The notes beneath the pieces were generated by a model. That model saw only the letters and a program-made list of their open reading frames with translations. It was not told the DNA's origin and searched no databases. 30,836 nucleotides of DNA from CAZHBA01 sp964530225 (GTDB taxonomy: Bacteria; Pseudomonadota; Alphaproteobacteria; UBA6615): the NCBI GenBank assembly GCA_964530225.1, contig CAZHBA010000119.1, positions 1 to 30,836 on the forward strand, written 5' to 3'. Of the stretch, positions 1 to 7,578 are shown one piece after another; the stretch's first letter is position 1, and the number at the start of each line of letters is the position of its first letter. The translations under genes and the position numbers were made by a program.

Positions 1-159
1 GACGCTAGCAAATAACCCACTAGGCGCTTGCTCGGGGATCAGTTTGATCTTTGGGCGGCTGGCCTCGACTTCGATGAAGGAATCGTCGCGCGCCAGCGCT
101 TCGAGCGGAAAGGGGCCGAGGGAGTAGGGCCGGTTTTTGGACTTGGCATATACCAGCAT
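1..159 (-). CDS. 5' part of an unidentified gene running off the left edge
   Basis: The minus strand is open from an ATG at 157-159 to the window edge, giving 53 codons that begin MLVYAKSKNRPYSLGPFPLE and continue with a hydrophilic stretch rich in charged residues. There is no stop, and codon use resembles the neighbours, so this is probably the true N-terminus of a longer protein. I do not recognise the family with confidence; the SKNRPYxLGPFPLE opening vaguely recalls some soluble Fe-S or dehalogenase-like proteins, but that is only an impression. The remains of a TRAP permease abut its start on the opposite strand, so its upstream region has been rearranged. Confidence 0.45.
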   Translation of the reverse strand, partial: MLVYAKSKNRPYSLGPFPLEALARDDSFIEVEASRPKIKLIPEQAPSGLFASV

Positions 160-168
160 GTTCGTGCT

Positions 169-351
169 CACCTTATCAGTCCGCCGGTCGGCATCAATAT
201 ATTTGTCGTTAAAAGCATCGCGCAGGACGTACCCATGAACGACATCTTCAAGGGGATATTCCCGTTTTTGTTGGCCACGGGAGTAGCTCGATTCATCTTG
301 GTGCTGTTTCCCGACATCGCTCTGCTACTACCCGATACCATGTTCAACTAG
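169..351 (+). pseudogene. C-terminal relic of a TRAP transporter large permease (DctM family)
   Basis: The frame ending at the TAG at 349-351 reads LISPPVGINIFVVKSIAQ, then an amphipathic segment (DVPMNDIFKGIFPFLLATG), and a final hydrophobic helix. This is the hallmark C-terminal end of DctM-type large permeases of TRAP dicarboxylate/organic-acid importers, whose full length is about 430 residues. Only about 60 residues remain. Sequence upstream of about 166 belongs to an opposite-strand coding region, so the 5' six-sevenths of the gene is gone and no start or SD belongs to the piece. No DctP or DctQ gene is present. It is best read as a non-functional deletion remnant. Confidence 0.75.
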
Positions 352-475
352 ACCTGTGTGTTCCGACCGGAAATAATGGCGTTGGTGCTTGCTGCGCTAT
401 AAGATATCAAACCAATCAACGATGCCAAAAGGCACCCGAGCTGATTTTGCCGGTTCTAATCGGGGGAGAATAAAA

Positions 476-2152
476 ATGCCAAAAATGACAGGCGCACAGG
501 TCATGGCCGACATGCTGAAGGGCTATGGCGTCAGCCATGTGTTTTTGGTGCCGGCGATACTGCGGCGGACCATGGTTGAACTGGAGCGGCGCACCGACAT
601 CAAGCGCCTGCACGTTCATGGCGAGAAATCGGCGGCTTACATGGCCGACGGCTATGCCCGCGCCTCGGGTCGCCCCGGCGTGTGTATGGCCCAGGTGATC
701 GGCGCGCTCAATCTGGCGGCTGGCCTGCGCGATGCCCATCTAGCCCATGCGCCGGTGATCGCCATGACCGGAGGGCGCGACCCGAATACCAAGTTTCGCG
801 GTGTCTATCAGGAAGTCGATGACGTGCCGGCCTTCGAACCGGTAACCAAGTTCAACGCTACCGTTGACGACGTGGCGCGTTTCCCCGACATGGTGCGCCA
901 GGCGTTTCGTTCCGCCACCTCGGGCACGCCGGGCCCGGTGCATCTGCAGTTCCGCGGCAACGAAGGCCAGCTCGATGCCGAAGAGGCCGACATGGAGGTG
1001 CTGTGCGAAGAGGTGTTCGCGCATGTACCACCATTCCGCCCCGAGCCAGCTGACAGTCAGGTGCACGCCGCGCTGGCTGCGCTGGAAGCGGCAGAGCGGC
1101 CGGTTATTGTCGCCGGCGGCGGAGTGCGCGCCTCGGGCGCGGCGGCGGAACTGGTGGCGCTGGCCGAACGCCTCAGCATTCCAGTGGCGACCTCGCTCAA
1201 CGGCAAGGACGCGATCCCCGGCGGGCACCCGCTGTCTGTCGGCGTCGTCGGCACGTATTCGCGCGAGAGCGCCAACCGGGTGGTCAATGAGGCCGACCTG
1301 GTGTGCTTCGTCGGCACCTCGGCGGGCGGCATGACAACGCATTTCTGGCAGGTGCCGCCGATCGGTGTGTCGGCTGTTCAGATCGATATCGAGCCCGAAA
1401 CGATCGGGCGCAATTACCCGCTCAAGGCATCGGTGCAGGGTGACGCCAAAGTTGCGCTTGCCCGCATGTTGACCCAGACCAATGCGGAGTCGGCGGCCAG
1501 GCGGGCGGCCTGGACTGCGCGTGCCGGCGAGATTGTCGGTGAATGGCGCGATGCCTATAGCGAACTCTTCGAGTCCGACGTGGTGCCGATGCGGCCCGAG
1601 CGCATCTGTAAGGAGCTGACCGAGCATCTTCCCGACGACGCCATCGTCGTGGCCGACACCGGGCACTCGGGCATGTGGATGGGTGGCATGTATGACTTGC
1701 GCACGCCGAATCAGAGCTACATGCGCTCCGCTGGCCATCTGGGTTGGGCCTTCCCGGCGGCGCTCGGCGCCAAGTGCGGTGCGCCCGACCGGCCGGTGTT
1801 CTGTTTCACTGGTGACGCCGGCTTCTGGTACCACATCGGTGAGATCGAAACGGCGGTGCGCTGGGGCATCAATGCGGTGGTCCTGGTAAACAACAACAGC
1901 TCGGGTAACCAATCCAAGCGCGGTTTTGACCGGGTCTACGACGGCGAACAGACGGCGGAGGGTTTGCGCCTGTGGCATTTCACGGATGTCGATTTTGCCA
2001 AGATCGCTGAGGGCGTGGGCGCTGTGGGTATACGGGTCGAGAAACCGTCAGATCTGCAGGGTGCTTTAGACCAGGCCTTCTCAGCTAACCGGCCGGTCGT
2101 GATCGACGTGACCACCGACATCGACGCGCTGGCGCCGCTGGCGGTGACTTAA
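476..2152 (+). CDS. Thiamine-diphosphate-dependent enzyme, acetolactate-synthase-like
   Basis: This 558-residue protein has the usual three-domain layout of the acetolactate synthase / benzoylformate decarboxylase / sulfoacetaldehyde acetyltransferase family. The catalytic Glu is Glu50 in HVHGEKSAAYMADGYAR (Pyr domain). A central Rossmann-like domain follows (about residues 190-320). The C-terminal PP domain carries the ThDP/Mg motif GDAGF (446-450) ending in NNN (472-474). The start at 476 is chosen because GGGGGAG lies at 462-468, 7 nt upstream; an in-frame TTG at 389 would add 29 residues with no SD. The first loop reads HVFLVPAILR rather than the common HVFGxPG, so substrate choice may differ from true acetolactate synthase. 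No regulatory small subunit is adjacent, arguing against a biosynthetic ilvBH pair. Exact substrate unknown. Confidence 0.88.
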   Translation: MPKMTGAQVMADMLKGYGVSHVFLVPAILRRTMVELERRTDIKRLHVHGEKSAAYMADGYARASGRPGVCMAQVIGALNLAAGLRDAHLAHAPVIAMTGGRDPNTKFRGVYQEVDDVPAFEPVTKFNATVDDVARFPDMVRQAFRSATSGTPGPVHLQFRGNEGQLDAEEADMEVLCEEVFAHVPPFRPEPADSQVHAALAALEAAERPVIVAGGGVRASGAAAELVALAERLSIPVATSLNGKDAIPGGHPLSVGVVGTYSRESANRVVNEADLVCFVGTSAGGMTTHFWQVPPIGVSAVQIDIEPETIGRNYPLKASVQGDAKVALARMLTQTNAESAARRAAWTARAGEIVGEWRDAYSELFESDVVPMRPERICKELTEHLPDDAIVVADTGHSGMWMGGMYDLRTPNQSYMRSAGHLGWAFPAALGAKCGAPDRPVFCFTGDAGFWYHIGEIETAVRWGINAVVLVNNNSSGNQSKRGFDRVYDGEQTAEGLRLWHFTDVDFAKIAEGVGAVGIRVEKPSDLQGALDQAFSANRPVVIDVTTDIDALAPLAVT

Positions 2153-2614
2153 GGGAACCGCATTGTGCGTCCGCCTCTATAGGCGATGACCAAGTATGTG
2201 CCCGTCGGCGCTACCAGAACTGTGCGCGATGATAGTTGTTAGGGAAAAAGCCACGCCCGCGTCTTCTTAGCTCTAGTGCAAAGACACGGCGAACGAAATT
2301 GCGCGACCGCAATTCATGCATCGGCCGTATAGCTCGAACTCCTGGACCTCTCACTCCGACACCGTTCCAATCCAATTGCACCCCGTCACCTTGTACTGGC
2401 GTCCCGCCACCTGAAGAGCCTCGTCAATCTCCAGTTTGCCCCTTAGGCGAAAGGTGACGTGTTTTGAGGCGTACATTACCTATTCTCGGCGGTGATCAAA
2501 GCTTCCTTTTTGGACATAGAAAAGCCCCACCACGTTACGGAATGTACGATTTAAGACATGGATTGCTTTGTCCTTATGCTCCCTGGTCCAAAGGTTTCAA
2601 TTAAGTTGCTTTCG
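2153..2614. other. 462-base stretch without an intact gene
   Basis: This gap between the thiamine-dependent enzyme and the 3' end of glnS is less GC-rich than the flanking genes. It contains the broken minus-strand frame described separately at 2273-2476. A short plus-strand frame near 2236-2457 has no SD and no protein-like composition, so it is not called. No tRNA, terminator with a T-run, or insertion-sequence end was recognised. Confidence 0.6.
2273..2476 (-). pseudogene. Broken small gene, 66 codons with an in-frame TGA
   Basis: Reading the minus strand from ATG at 2474-2476 gives a coherent, protein-like sequence that includes RLRGKLEIDEALQVAGRQY and KVTGCNWIGTVSE. An in-frame TGA at 2351-2353 follows, then EVQEFELYGRCMNCGRAISF, ending at TAG 2273-2275. 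The composition, with a CMNC pair that could bind metal, and sense on both sides of the TGA suggest a once-real small protein. CGA to TGA is the simplest lesion. A second minus-strand ATG at 2515-2517, preceded by GGTGGGG, opens a short frame (MSKKEALITAENR) that stops just before; a frameshift could once have joined the two. The family is not recognised. Confidence 0.42.
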
Positions 2615-4291
2615 CTAACCGCCCGTGGCCTTTTGCTTGGCCCAGGTGTCGCGTAGGGAGGCGGTGCGGTTGAATACCGGACTGTCGGCTGTGCTGTCAG
2701 CGTCGCGGTAAAAGTAACCCAGCCGCTCGAACTGCACCGCTTCGTCGGCCGGCAGATCAGCAAGAGAGGGTTCCAGCAAGGCCTGCACGATGTCGAGCGA
2801 GTCCGGGTTGAGGCCGTCGAGCCAATCGTCGCCCGACCCCGGTTTCTCTGCGGTGAACAGATGGTCGTAGAGCCGTACTTCGGCGTTGATTGCGTGCTCC
2901 GCCGACACCCAGTGGATGGTGCCACGCACTTTGCGGCCGTCCGGCGCGTTGCCGCCGCGGCTTTCCGGATCGTAGATGCAGCGCAATTCGACGACCTTAC
3001 CGTTGTCGTCCTTAGTGACGTCGGTACAGGTGACCAGATAGGCGTAGCGCAGGCGCACCTCGCGGCCAGGCCCGAGGCGGAAGAACTTTTTCGGCGGATC
3101 TTCCATAAAGTCGTTGCGCTCGATGTAAATTTCGCGGGCGAAGGAGACCTTGCGGCCGCCAGCACTCTCGTCGTTGGGATTGTTGACAGCGTCGAGTTCG
3201 TCATCGGTATCTTGCGGGTAGTTTTCGATCACTACCTTCAGTGGGTCCAATACCGCCATGCGGCGTTGCGCCGTTTGGTTCAAATGCTCGCGTACGGTAT
3301 TTTCGAGATACGACATCTCGACGATGCCGTCGGACTTGGTGACGCCGAGGCGGCTGATGAAATCGCGGATGGCCCCGGCGGGCATGCCGCGCCGCCGCAG
3401 GCCCGACAGTGTCGGCAGGCGTGGATCGCTCCAGCCACAGACATGGCCGCCCTCGACCAGTTCGACCAGCCGCCGCTTGGACAACACCGTATGGGTCATG
3501 TTCAGCCGCGAGAACTCATACTGCCGAGGTCGCGATGGCGTGGGTAGGTTGTCGATCAGCCAGTCGTAGAGTGGGCGATGGTCTCGGAATTCCAACGTGC
3601 ACAGCGAGTGGGTAACGTGCTCGATGGCATCCGACTGCCCGTGGGCGAAATCGTATATGGGGTAGATGCACCACGCGTCGCCGGTACGCGGGTGGGTTTC
3701 ACGGAGGATACGATAGAGCACCGGGTCGCGCAGGTTGATGTTACCCGAAGCCATATCAATTTTTGCCCGCAACGCCTTTTCGCCCTCGGCAAACTCGCCG
3801 GCGCGCATGCGCACGAACAGGTCGAGGTTCTCCTCGACGCTGCGGTTGCGCGACGGGCTGTCACGGCCCGGTTCGGTCAAGGTGCCGCGGTATTCGCGCA
3901 TCTCTTCGGGCGACAGGTCGTCGACATAGGCTAGACCTTCGCCAATTAGGTGAATCGCCCAATCATATAGCTGTTCGAAATAGTCCGAGGTGTAGTGCAG
4001 GTTGTCTCCCCAGTCAAAACCAAGCCAACGCACGTCCGCCATGATCGCGTCGATATAGGCCTGATCCTCTTTGGCTGGATTGGTATCGTCAAAGCGCAAG
4101 TTGCACTGGCCGCCGAACTCGGCGGCGATACCGAAGTTGAGGCAGATCGATTTGGCGTGGCCGATATGCAGATAGCCGTTTGGTTCCGGCGGAAAGCGGG
4201 TGATGACATGATCGTGCACCCCGGCCGCCATATCGGCACGAATTTGCTCGCGGAAAAAGTCGCGCGGCTCGTCTGTGTCGGCGTTGGTCAT
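2615..4291 (-). CDS. glnS: Glutaminyl-tRNA synthetase
   Basis: Class I aminoacyl-tRNA synthetase that charges tRNA-Gln with glutamine in the cytoplasm. Of the 558 residues, the N-terminal Rossmann domain carries PPEPNGYLHIGHAKSI with the HIGH motif at 42-45. The KMSKS counterpart is VLSKR at 269-273. The C-terminal half is the beta-barrel anticodon-binding domain. RFDDTNPAKE (66-75) is typical of GlnRS/GluRS, and the PPEPNGYLHIGH form with the beta-barrel C-terminus marks GlnRS rather than bacterial GluRS. The length matches bacterial GlnRS (about 550). Many alphaproteobacteria make Gln-tRNA indirectly through GatCAB, so a dedicated GlnRS is a lineage-specific trait here. The upstream SD is weak. 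Confidence 0.96.
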   Translation of the reverse strand: MTNADTDEPRDFFREQIRADMAAGVHDHVITRFPPEPNGYLHIGHAKSICLNFGIAAEFGGQCNLRFDDTNPAKEDQAYIDAIMADVRWLGFDWGDNLHYTSDYFEQLYDWAIHLIGEGLAYVDDLSPEEMREYRGTLTEPGRDSPSRNRSVEENLDLFVRMRAGEFAEGEKALRAKIDMASGNINLRDPVLYRILRETHPRTGDAWCIYPIYDFAHGQSDAIEHVTHSLCTLEFRDHRPLYDWLIDNLPTPSRPRQYEFSRLNMTHTVLSKRRLVELVEGGHVCGWSDPRLPTLSGLRRRGMPAGAIRDFISRLGVTKSDGIVEMSYLENTVREHLNQTAQRRMAVLDPLKVVIENYPQDTDDELDAVNNPNDESAGGRKVSFAREIYIERNDFMEDPPKKFFRLGPGREVRLRYAYLVTCTDVTKDDNGKVVELRCIYDPESRGGNAPDGRKVRGTIHWVSAEHAINAEVRLYDHLFTAEKPGSGDDWLDGLNPDSLDIVQALLEPSLADLPADEAVQFERLGYFYRDADSTADSPVFNRTASLRDTWAKQKATGG

Positions 4292-4374
4292 GGGGAGCGT
4301 TCAATCATCGGTTCAATTCGGCACTCTGTGCCAGAAAAGCACAGACTCGCCAAGCCGCGTGAGGCCTGAGTCGG

Positions 4375-4401
4375 AAAGACCCGGTAGTTTGCCGGGTCTT
4401 T
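4375..4401 (-). terminator. Rho-independent terminator after the VOC gene
   Basis: A perfect 10-bp inverted repeat, AAAGACCCGG (4375-4384) and CCGGGTCTTT (4392-4401), encloses a 7-nt loop. It lies 20 bp past the stop of the minus-strand VOC gene and before glnS on the same strand. The T-run is built into the stem foot, so it could act in both directions. It suggests that the VOC gene and glnS are separate transcription units. Confidence 0.75.
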
Positions 4402-4421
4402 CATGTTTGTATTCTACGCAG

Positions 4422-5384
4422 CTATGGGGTGACGTGCCCGATGAATTCACTTGGCGGCGGTTCGCCCCACTGGGAGCCGAAACCGAGTTCGGCCGATACC
4501 AGCTTGGTGCCGTAATCGGTGTTGAGCACGTCGGTGTCGCACCAGTGCTCGTGTACGCGGTCCCACGGATCCTTCCAATAGTCGTAGATCTGGCTGCCGA
4601 GCACGTGGCGGCCGAGCCCCCACACATGCTCGTATTGGTCCTTGTTGGTCAGATATTCGTGGCCCATCACGACATCGTCGAAATCCGGCACTTCGAAGGA
4701 GATGTGATTGAGGCCGGCTCGTTCATTCTGGATGAACAGAAAGACGTGGTGGTCGACGTATTCCTGCCCGGCGTCGATACGGTTGAAGCTTGCCACCACC
4801 TTGTCTTCATTGTTCTCCACGAAAACTTCGTCGGTGCCGATGATGCCGATATGATGGCGGATCCAGGCAATCGATCCCTTCAGGTCGGGGGTACCAATGA
4901 CGCCGTGGCCGATGCGTTTGACGTGTGACGGACCCTGCGGCTTACGCCACAGTTCGCCGGCGCGGGCATATTTATCAATGTTGCTTAGATTGTAGGGGTG
5001 GCGGTTGACTTCGAGGGGTGCATGCTCCTCGATGCCCCAGACGACTTCGATGCCGTAGCCGTTTGGCTCGGTCAGCTGTACGCGCTTGCCTCCGCCGGGT
5101 TCGTCGAGGTTTTGCACCCCCGATGAGCTCTCGGCCTCTGTGGCCAACTTATGGAGGTCTTCCTCGCTGGCGGCGTTGAAGGCCAAGCTAATGAAGCCCG
5201 GGTTACCTTTTTCGGTCACGTGAATATGGTGATCGGGATCGGTGCCCCGCATGAACAGCGCGTCGTTAGTGCGCTCGGCCCGGACCATGCCGAAATTGGT
5301 GAGAAACTCTTCTTGCAAGTCCAGATCAGGCGATCGGATACGGCCCCAGGCAATATCGGTAACCTTGATAATCGGCTCTGTCAT
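4422..5384 (-). CDS. VOC-family extradiol-dioxygenase-like protein
   Basis: This 320-residue protein has two vicinal-oxygen-chelate modules, as in catechol 2,3-dioxygenase. The N-terminal module (about residues 5-125) ends in the typical TEPNGYGIEVVW strand. The C-terminal module (about 150-290) holds the likely iron ligands: His in VKRIGHGVIG, His in AGLNHISFEV, and Glu in DRVHEHWCDTD. All three are kept, so a metal-dependent ring-cleaving dioxygenase is plausible. The specific aromatic substrate cannot be read. AAGGGAG precedes the ATG at a normal distance. A decayed TetR gene and a flavin reductase-like gene lie upstream on the other strand, an arrangement common in aromatic catabolism loci. 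Confidence 0.85.
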   Translation of the reverse strand: MTEPIIKVTDIAWGRIRSPDLDLQEEFLTNFGMVRAERTNDALFMRGTDPDHHIHVTEKGNPGFISLAFNAASEEDLHKLATEAESSSGVQNLDEPGGGKRVQLTEPNGYGIEVVWGIEEHAPLEVNRHPYNLSNIDKYARAGELWRKPQGPSHVKRIGHGVIGTPDLKGSIAWIRHHIGIIGTDEVFVENNEDKVVASFNRIDAGQEYVDHHVFLFIQNERAGLNHISFEVPDFDDVVMGHEYLTNKDQYEHVWGLGRHVLGSQIYDYWKDPWDRVHEHWCDTDVLNTDYGTKLVSAELGFGSQWGEPPPSEFIGHVTP

Positions 5385-5461
5385 TGGATCACTCCCTTAA
5401 TCCGTTGAGCGCGACAACGCGTCAATTCTAATGCAGTGGACTAAGACCATGCATACAAAAA

Positions 5462-5522
5462 GACCCCGAGTGCGACGCAGCGAGGGGTCCCACCGTTTTT
5501 CATCCCTAAAAAACGAACGGTG
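5462..5522. terminator. Two adjacent hairpins; the first is a terminator-like stem on the minus strand
   Basis: GACCCC (5462-5467) pairs with GGGGTC (5484-5489); read on the minus strand the stem is followed by a T5 run (5461-5457). Next to it CACCGTT (5491-5497) pairs with AACGGTG (5516-5522), and CGTTTTT (5494-5500) can alternatively pair with AAAAACG (5509-5515). No intact minus-strand gene lies immediately to the right, so the terminator has no clear client. It may belong to a lost gene, or serve as a plus-strand stop after read-through. Confidence 0.45.
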
Positions 5523-5566
5523 AACCTAAGGTAGTGCTTGTAGTAATGAACGTCAACCATATGGTC

Positions 5567-5984
5567 ATGAAAGATAACCACTCCCAGCGACTGGATAGTG
5601 ATGCTTGGCTGAGCGAAGCATTGGAAGTTTTGCGCTCCTTGCCGGGGCACTTGACGAAAGCGCAGAACGAGCCTGTGATCGCGCACGGGCAATCGGCGGA
5701 TAGCGGATCGGTGGACAGAATGCGAGCGGTGCACGAGTTCCTCGCCCGCGAAGATTCGGACTGCTACGATAACGCCATGTGAGTGTGGGCCCAATTCAAC
5801 CCCGATGTTGCAGACGTGGTGGCGTCAATCGACCAGCACCGGATGGTGTACGTCGCCGAAGTGTTCGAGCAGGCGGCCTCCCGGCTACCGAGGCCGCATT
5901 TCGGGCGCGGCTCTGGTGTTTTACAATGTTGGCGAGCATATCACCGGCGACACACCGACAGATATGGAAGAGCGGCTACGCTGA
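5567..5984 (+). pseudogene. Decayed TetR/AcrR-family transcriptional regulator
   Basis: Pieces of one TetR-like protein occur in order but in three frames. From ATG 5567, frame 2 gives MKDNHSQRLDSDAWLSEALE, the usual first helix of TetR regulators. An in-frame TGA stands at 5780-5782. The same frame resumes with WAQFNPDVADVVASIDQHR and YVAEVFEQA. The protein then shifts to frame 1 for GGLPATEAAFRARLW (from about 5868), and to frame 3 for VFYNVGEHITGDTPTDMEER, ending at TGA 5982-5984. This is the familiar C-terminal ligand-domain end of this group. At least one stop and two frameshifts make it non-functional. The helix-turn-helix section (about 5640-5760) is degraded. ACCATATGGT at 5556-5565 may be an old operator. 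Confidence 0.8.
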
Positions 5985-6060
5985 GTCTAGCAACGCTTGG
6001 CTTTACTAACGGTCGACCTATAGTCTTGGGCCGGACAACTCAAAACTGACTGAGACGACG

Positions 6061-6681
6061 ATGTTCATTGATCCCGCCATCGAAATAAAACCGGCGCCGC
6101 TGCGCTTTTCACCGTTCAAAGCGCTGGTGGTGCCGCGGCCTATAGGTTGGATCAGTACGATAAGCGCTGCGGGCGAGGTCAATCTCGCGCCATTCAGCTT
6201 TTTCAATGGGGTGGCCCATGACCCGCCCTGCGTTATGTACTGCCCCAACGGGACGCATCCCGATGGGGGGCCGAAGGATAGTCTGAAGAATGTTCAAGAA
6301 ACCTGCGAATTCGTCTTTAGCCTGTGTAATTGGGAATTGCGGGAAAAGATGAATTTAACCGCCGAACATCTGCCACGTAGCGTTGACGAAATGGCCGTTG
6401 CCGGTCTGGAGGCGGTGGCCAGCGAAAAAGTCACGCCGCCCCGGGTGGCAGCCGCGCCGGCGGCTTTCGAGTGCCGTTATGTTCAGACGGTCGAACTGCC
6501 GGCAGGCAGCCGCGGCGAGGTAAACCACTTGGTGATCGGCGAAGTGATTGGGATCCATATAGACGACAGCGTCATCGTCGATGGCATCGTAGATATCGGC
6601 TTGCTGCGGCCGGTCGCGCGGTTAGGCTATATGGATTACACGGTCGTCGATGAAGGTTTTACGATGATGCGGCCTGACTAA
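6061..6681 (+). CDS. Flavin reductase-like, FMN-binding split-barrel protein
   Basis: A 206-residue protein of the flavin reductase / flavoredoxin (DIM6/NTAB) family, expected to bind FMN and reduce flavin with NAD(P)H in the cytoplasm. The family's start is clear: an N-terminal strand, then VVPRPIGWISTISAAGEVNL (about residues 23-42) and APFSFFNGVAHDPPCVMY, which shape the isoalloxazine site. Then come SLKNVQETCEFVFSL and a late strand pair ending in GEVIGIHIDDSVIVDG. No partner oxygenase is adjacent in the same direction. It follows the broken TetR gene by 76 bases. It could be a stand-alone reductase or a flavoredoxin of unknown role. The SD is weak (GAGACG). Confidence 0.88.
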   Translation: MFIDPAIEIKPAPLRFSPFKALVVPRPIGWISTISAAGEVNLAPFSFFNGVAHDPPCVMYCPNGTHPDGGPKDSLKNVQETCEFVFSLCNWELREKMNLTAEHLPRSVDEMAVAGLEAVASEKVTPPRVAAAPAAFECRYVQTVELPAGSRGEVNHLVIGEVIGIHIDDSVIVDGIVDIGLLRPVARLGYMDYTVVDEGFTMMRPD

Positions 6682-6925
6682 TAGAACATTTAAACAGGCG
6701 ATTAGCGATAAGGTTTCCATACGATCGATGCCTTAGATTGTCTGCAGGTAGTCGAGTAACTCCCGGCGCTAAACCGTGTAGACCTGTTGACCACCACGGC
6801 GCTATTGGTCTTCCACCAGATTTTCCGTACGGGCGTTTGCGCTCAAGCAGGTGACCGCGAGCGTCAGGTGCTGCTATAGTTAATAAACGCGCCTTGGATT
6901 GCTCGATTTTTAAGGGGAGAAGACC
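6682..6925. other. Intergenic stretch with a possible decayed minus-strand coding fragment
   Basis: The 244 bases before the nitrile-hydratase-like operon hold no intact gene. On the minus strand, one frame reads ARTENLVEDQ, a TAG (6802-6804), RRGGQQVYTV, a TAG (6769-6771), then RRELLDYLQTI and a TAA (6733-6735). This looks like the worn C-terminal end of a protein, but the family is uncertain. The plus-strand end carries AAGGGGAG (about 6911-6918), the SD of the next gene. Confidence 0.3.
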
Positions 6926-7252
6926 ATGCGAGGATCGCAAGATTTGGGAGGCCTTCCGGCCGGCCCAATAGACCCGGCTGTGCACGATCACGAGCCTACT
7001 CATTGGGAAAAGCGCATCGACGCCATGATGATGCTGCTGTTCGACCCCAAACGGCAGCTCGCGCGGGTCGACGAATCGCGCCGTATGCAAGAGGCGTTGG
7101 GCGAGGATTATCACAAATTTCCCTATTACGAACGCTGGTTGCAAGCGATCTCCTGGCTCATGCTGGAAAAGGGCGTCTATAGTCAGGAAGAGCTCGAGGC
7201 CAAGCAGAGTAAGGCGCGCGCGCGCCTGGAGGTGGAGCGCAATGACGCCTAA
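6926..7252 (+). CDS. Nitrile hydratase beta N-terminal-half subunit (thiocyanate hydrolase-type split subunit)
   Basis: This 108-residue protein corresponds to the N-terminal helical half of nitrile hydratase beta. The features are RGSQDLGGLPAGPIDPA at the start, THWEKRIDAMMMLL, and FPYYERWLQAISWLMLEKGV. In ordinary nitrile hydratases this region is fused to the SH3-like half; here that half is the next gene, overlapping by 11 bases. Thiocyanate hydrolase and a few three-subunit nitrile hydratases use the same split design. A strong SD (AAGGGGAG) precedes the ATG, marking the operon start. It should form the heteromer holding the metal-bearing alpha subunit. Confidence 0.85.
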   Translation: MRGSQDLGGLPAGPIDPAVHDHEPTHWEKRIDAMMMLLFDPKRQLARVDESRRMQEALGEDYHKFPYYERWLQAISWLMLEKGVYSQEELEAKQSKARARLEVERNDA

Positions 7253-7526
7253 ATTCCAGCCCGGCGAAGCCGTGCGGATCATCGAACGCAACCAGCCTGG
7301 CCATGTGCGCACGCCGCAATATGTACGCGGCAAGTCGGGTATCGTCGAACGGATCGTCGGCTCGTTTCCCAACCCGGAAACGCTGGCCTATGGTCAGACC
7401 GGGCTGCCGTACAAGATGCTTTACCGGGTGCATTTCAAACAAAGCGACCTTTGGGCGGACTATGACGGTAAGCCGGAAGACACGCTGGAACTCGAAATTT
7501 ACGAGCACTGGCTGGAACCGGTCTGA
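7242..7526 (+). CDS. Nitrile hydratase beta C-terminal-half subunit (SH3-like)
   Basis: A 94-residue protein matching the C-terminal SH3-like barrel of nitrile hydratase beta. It has FQPGEAVRI near the start, then GHVRTPQYVRGKSGIVERI, LPYKMLYRVHF, and ELEIYEHWLEPV as the characteristic final strand. The conserved Arg in HVRTPQYVRG is of the type that contacts the oxidised Cys ligands in the family. Its ATG lies inside the end of the previous gene, so translation is probably coupled. Together the two proteins add up to the length of one conventional beta subunit. Confidence 0.88.
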   Translation: MTPKFQPGEAVRIIERNQPGHVRTPQYVRGKSGIVERIVGSFPNPETLAYGQTGLPYKMLYRVHFKQSDLWADYDGKPEDTLELEIYEHWLEPV

Positions 7527-7578
7527 AGCCGAGCTACGTTACCGCCGTCTCCACATAAACAAATACCGAGAAAACACC

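Noticed and set aside
740..1978. Long antisense open frame of 412 codons over the thiamine-dependent enzyme gene
   Set aside because: It is an antisense shadow in GC-rich codons; its sequence is rich in Arg/His and has no domain, while the plus strand encodes a clear enzyme.
2351..2353. TGA as a selenocysteine codon
   Set aside because: No convincing SECIS-like hairpin directly follows, and the context looks like simple decay of an unconserved residue.
2236..2457. Plus-strand 73-codon frame in the gap after the thiamine-dependent enzyme
   Set aside because: No SD, Pro/Thr-biased low-quality sequence, and the opposite strand carries a more protein-like frame.
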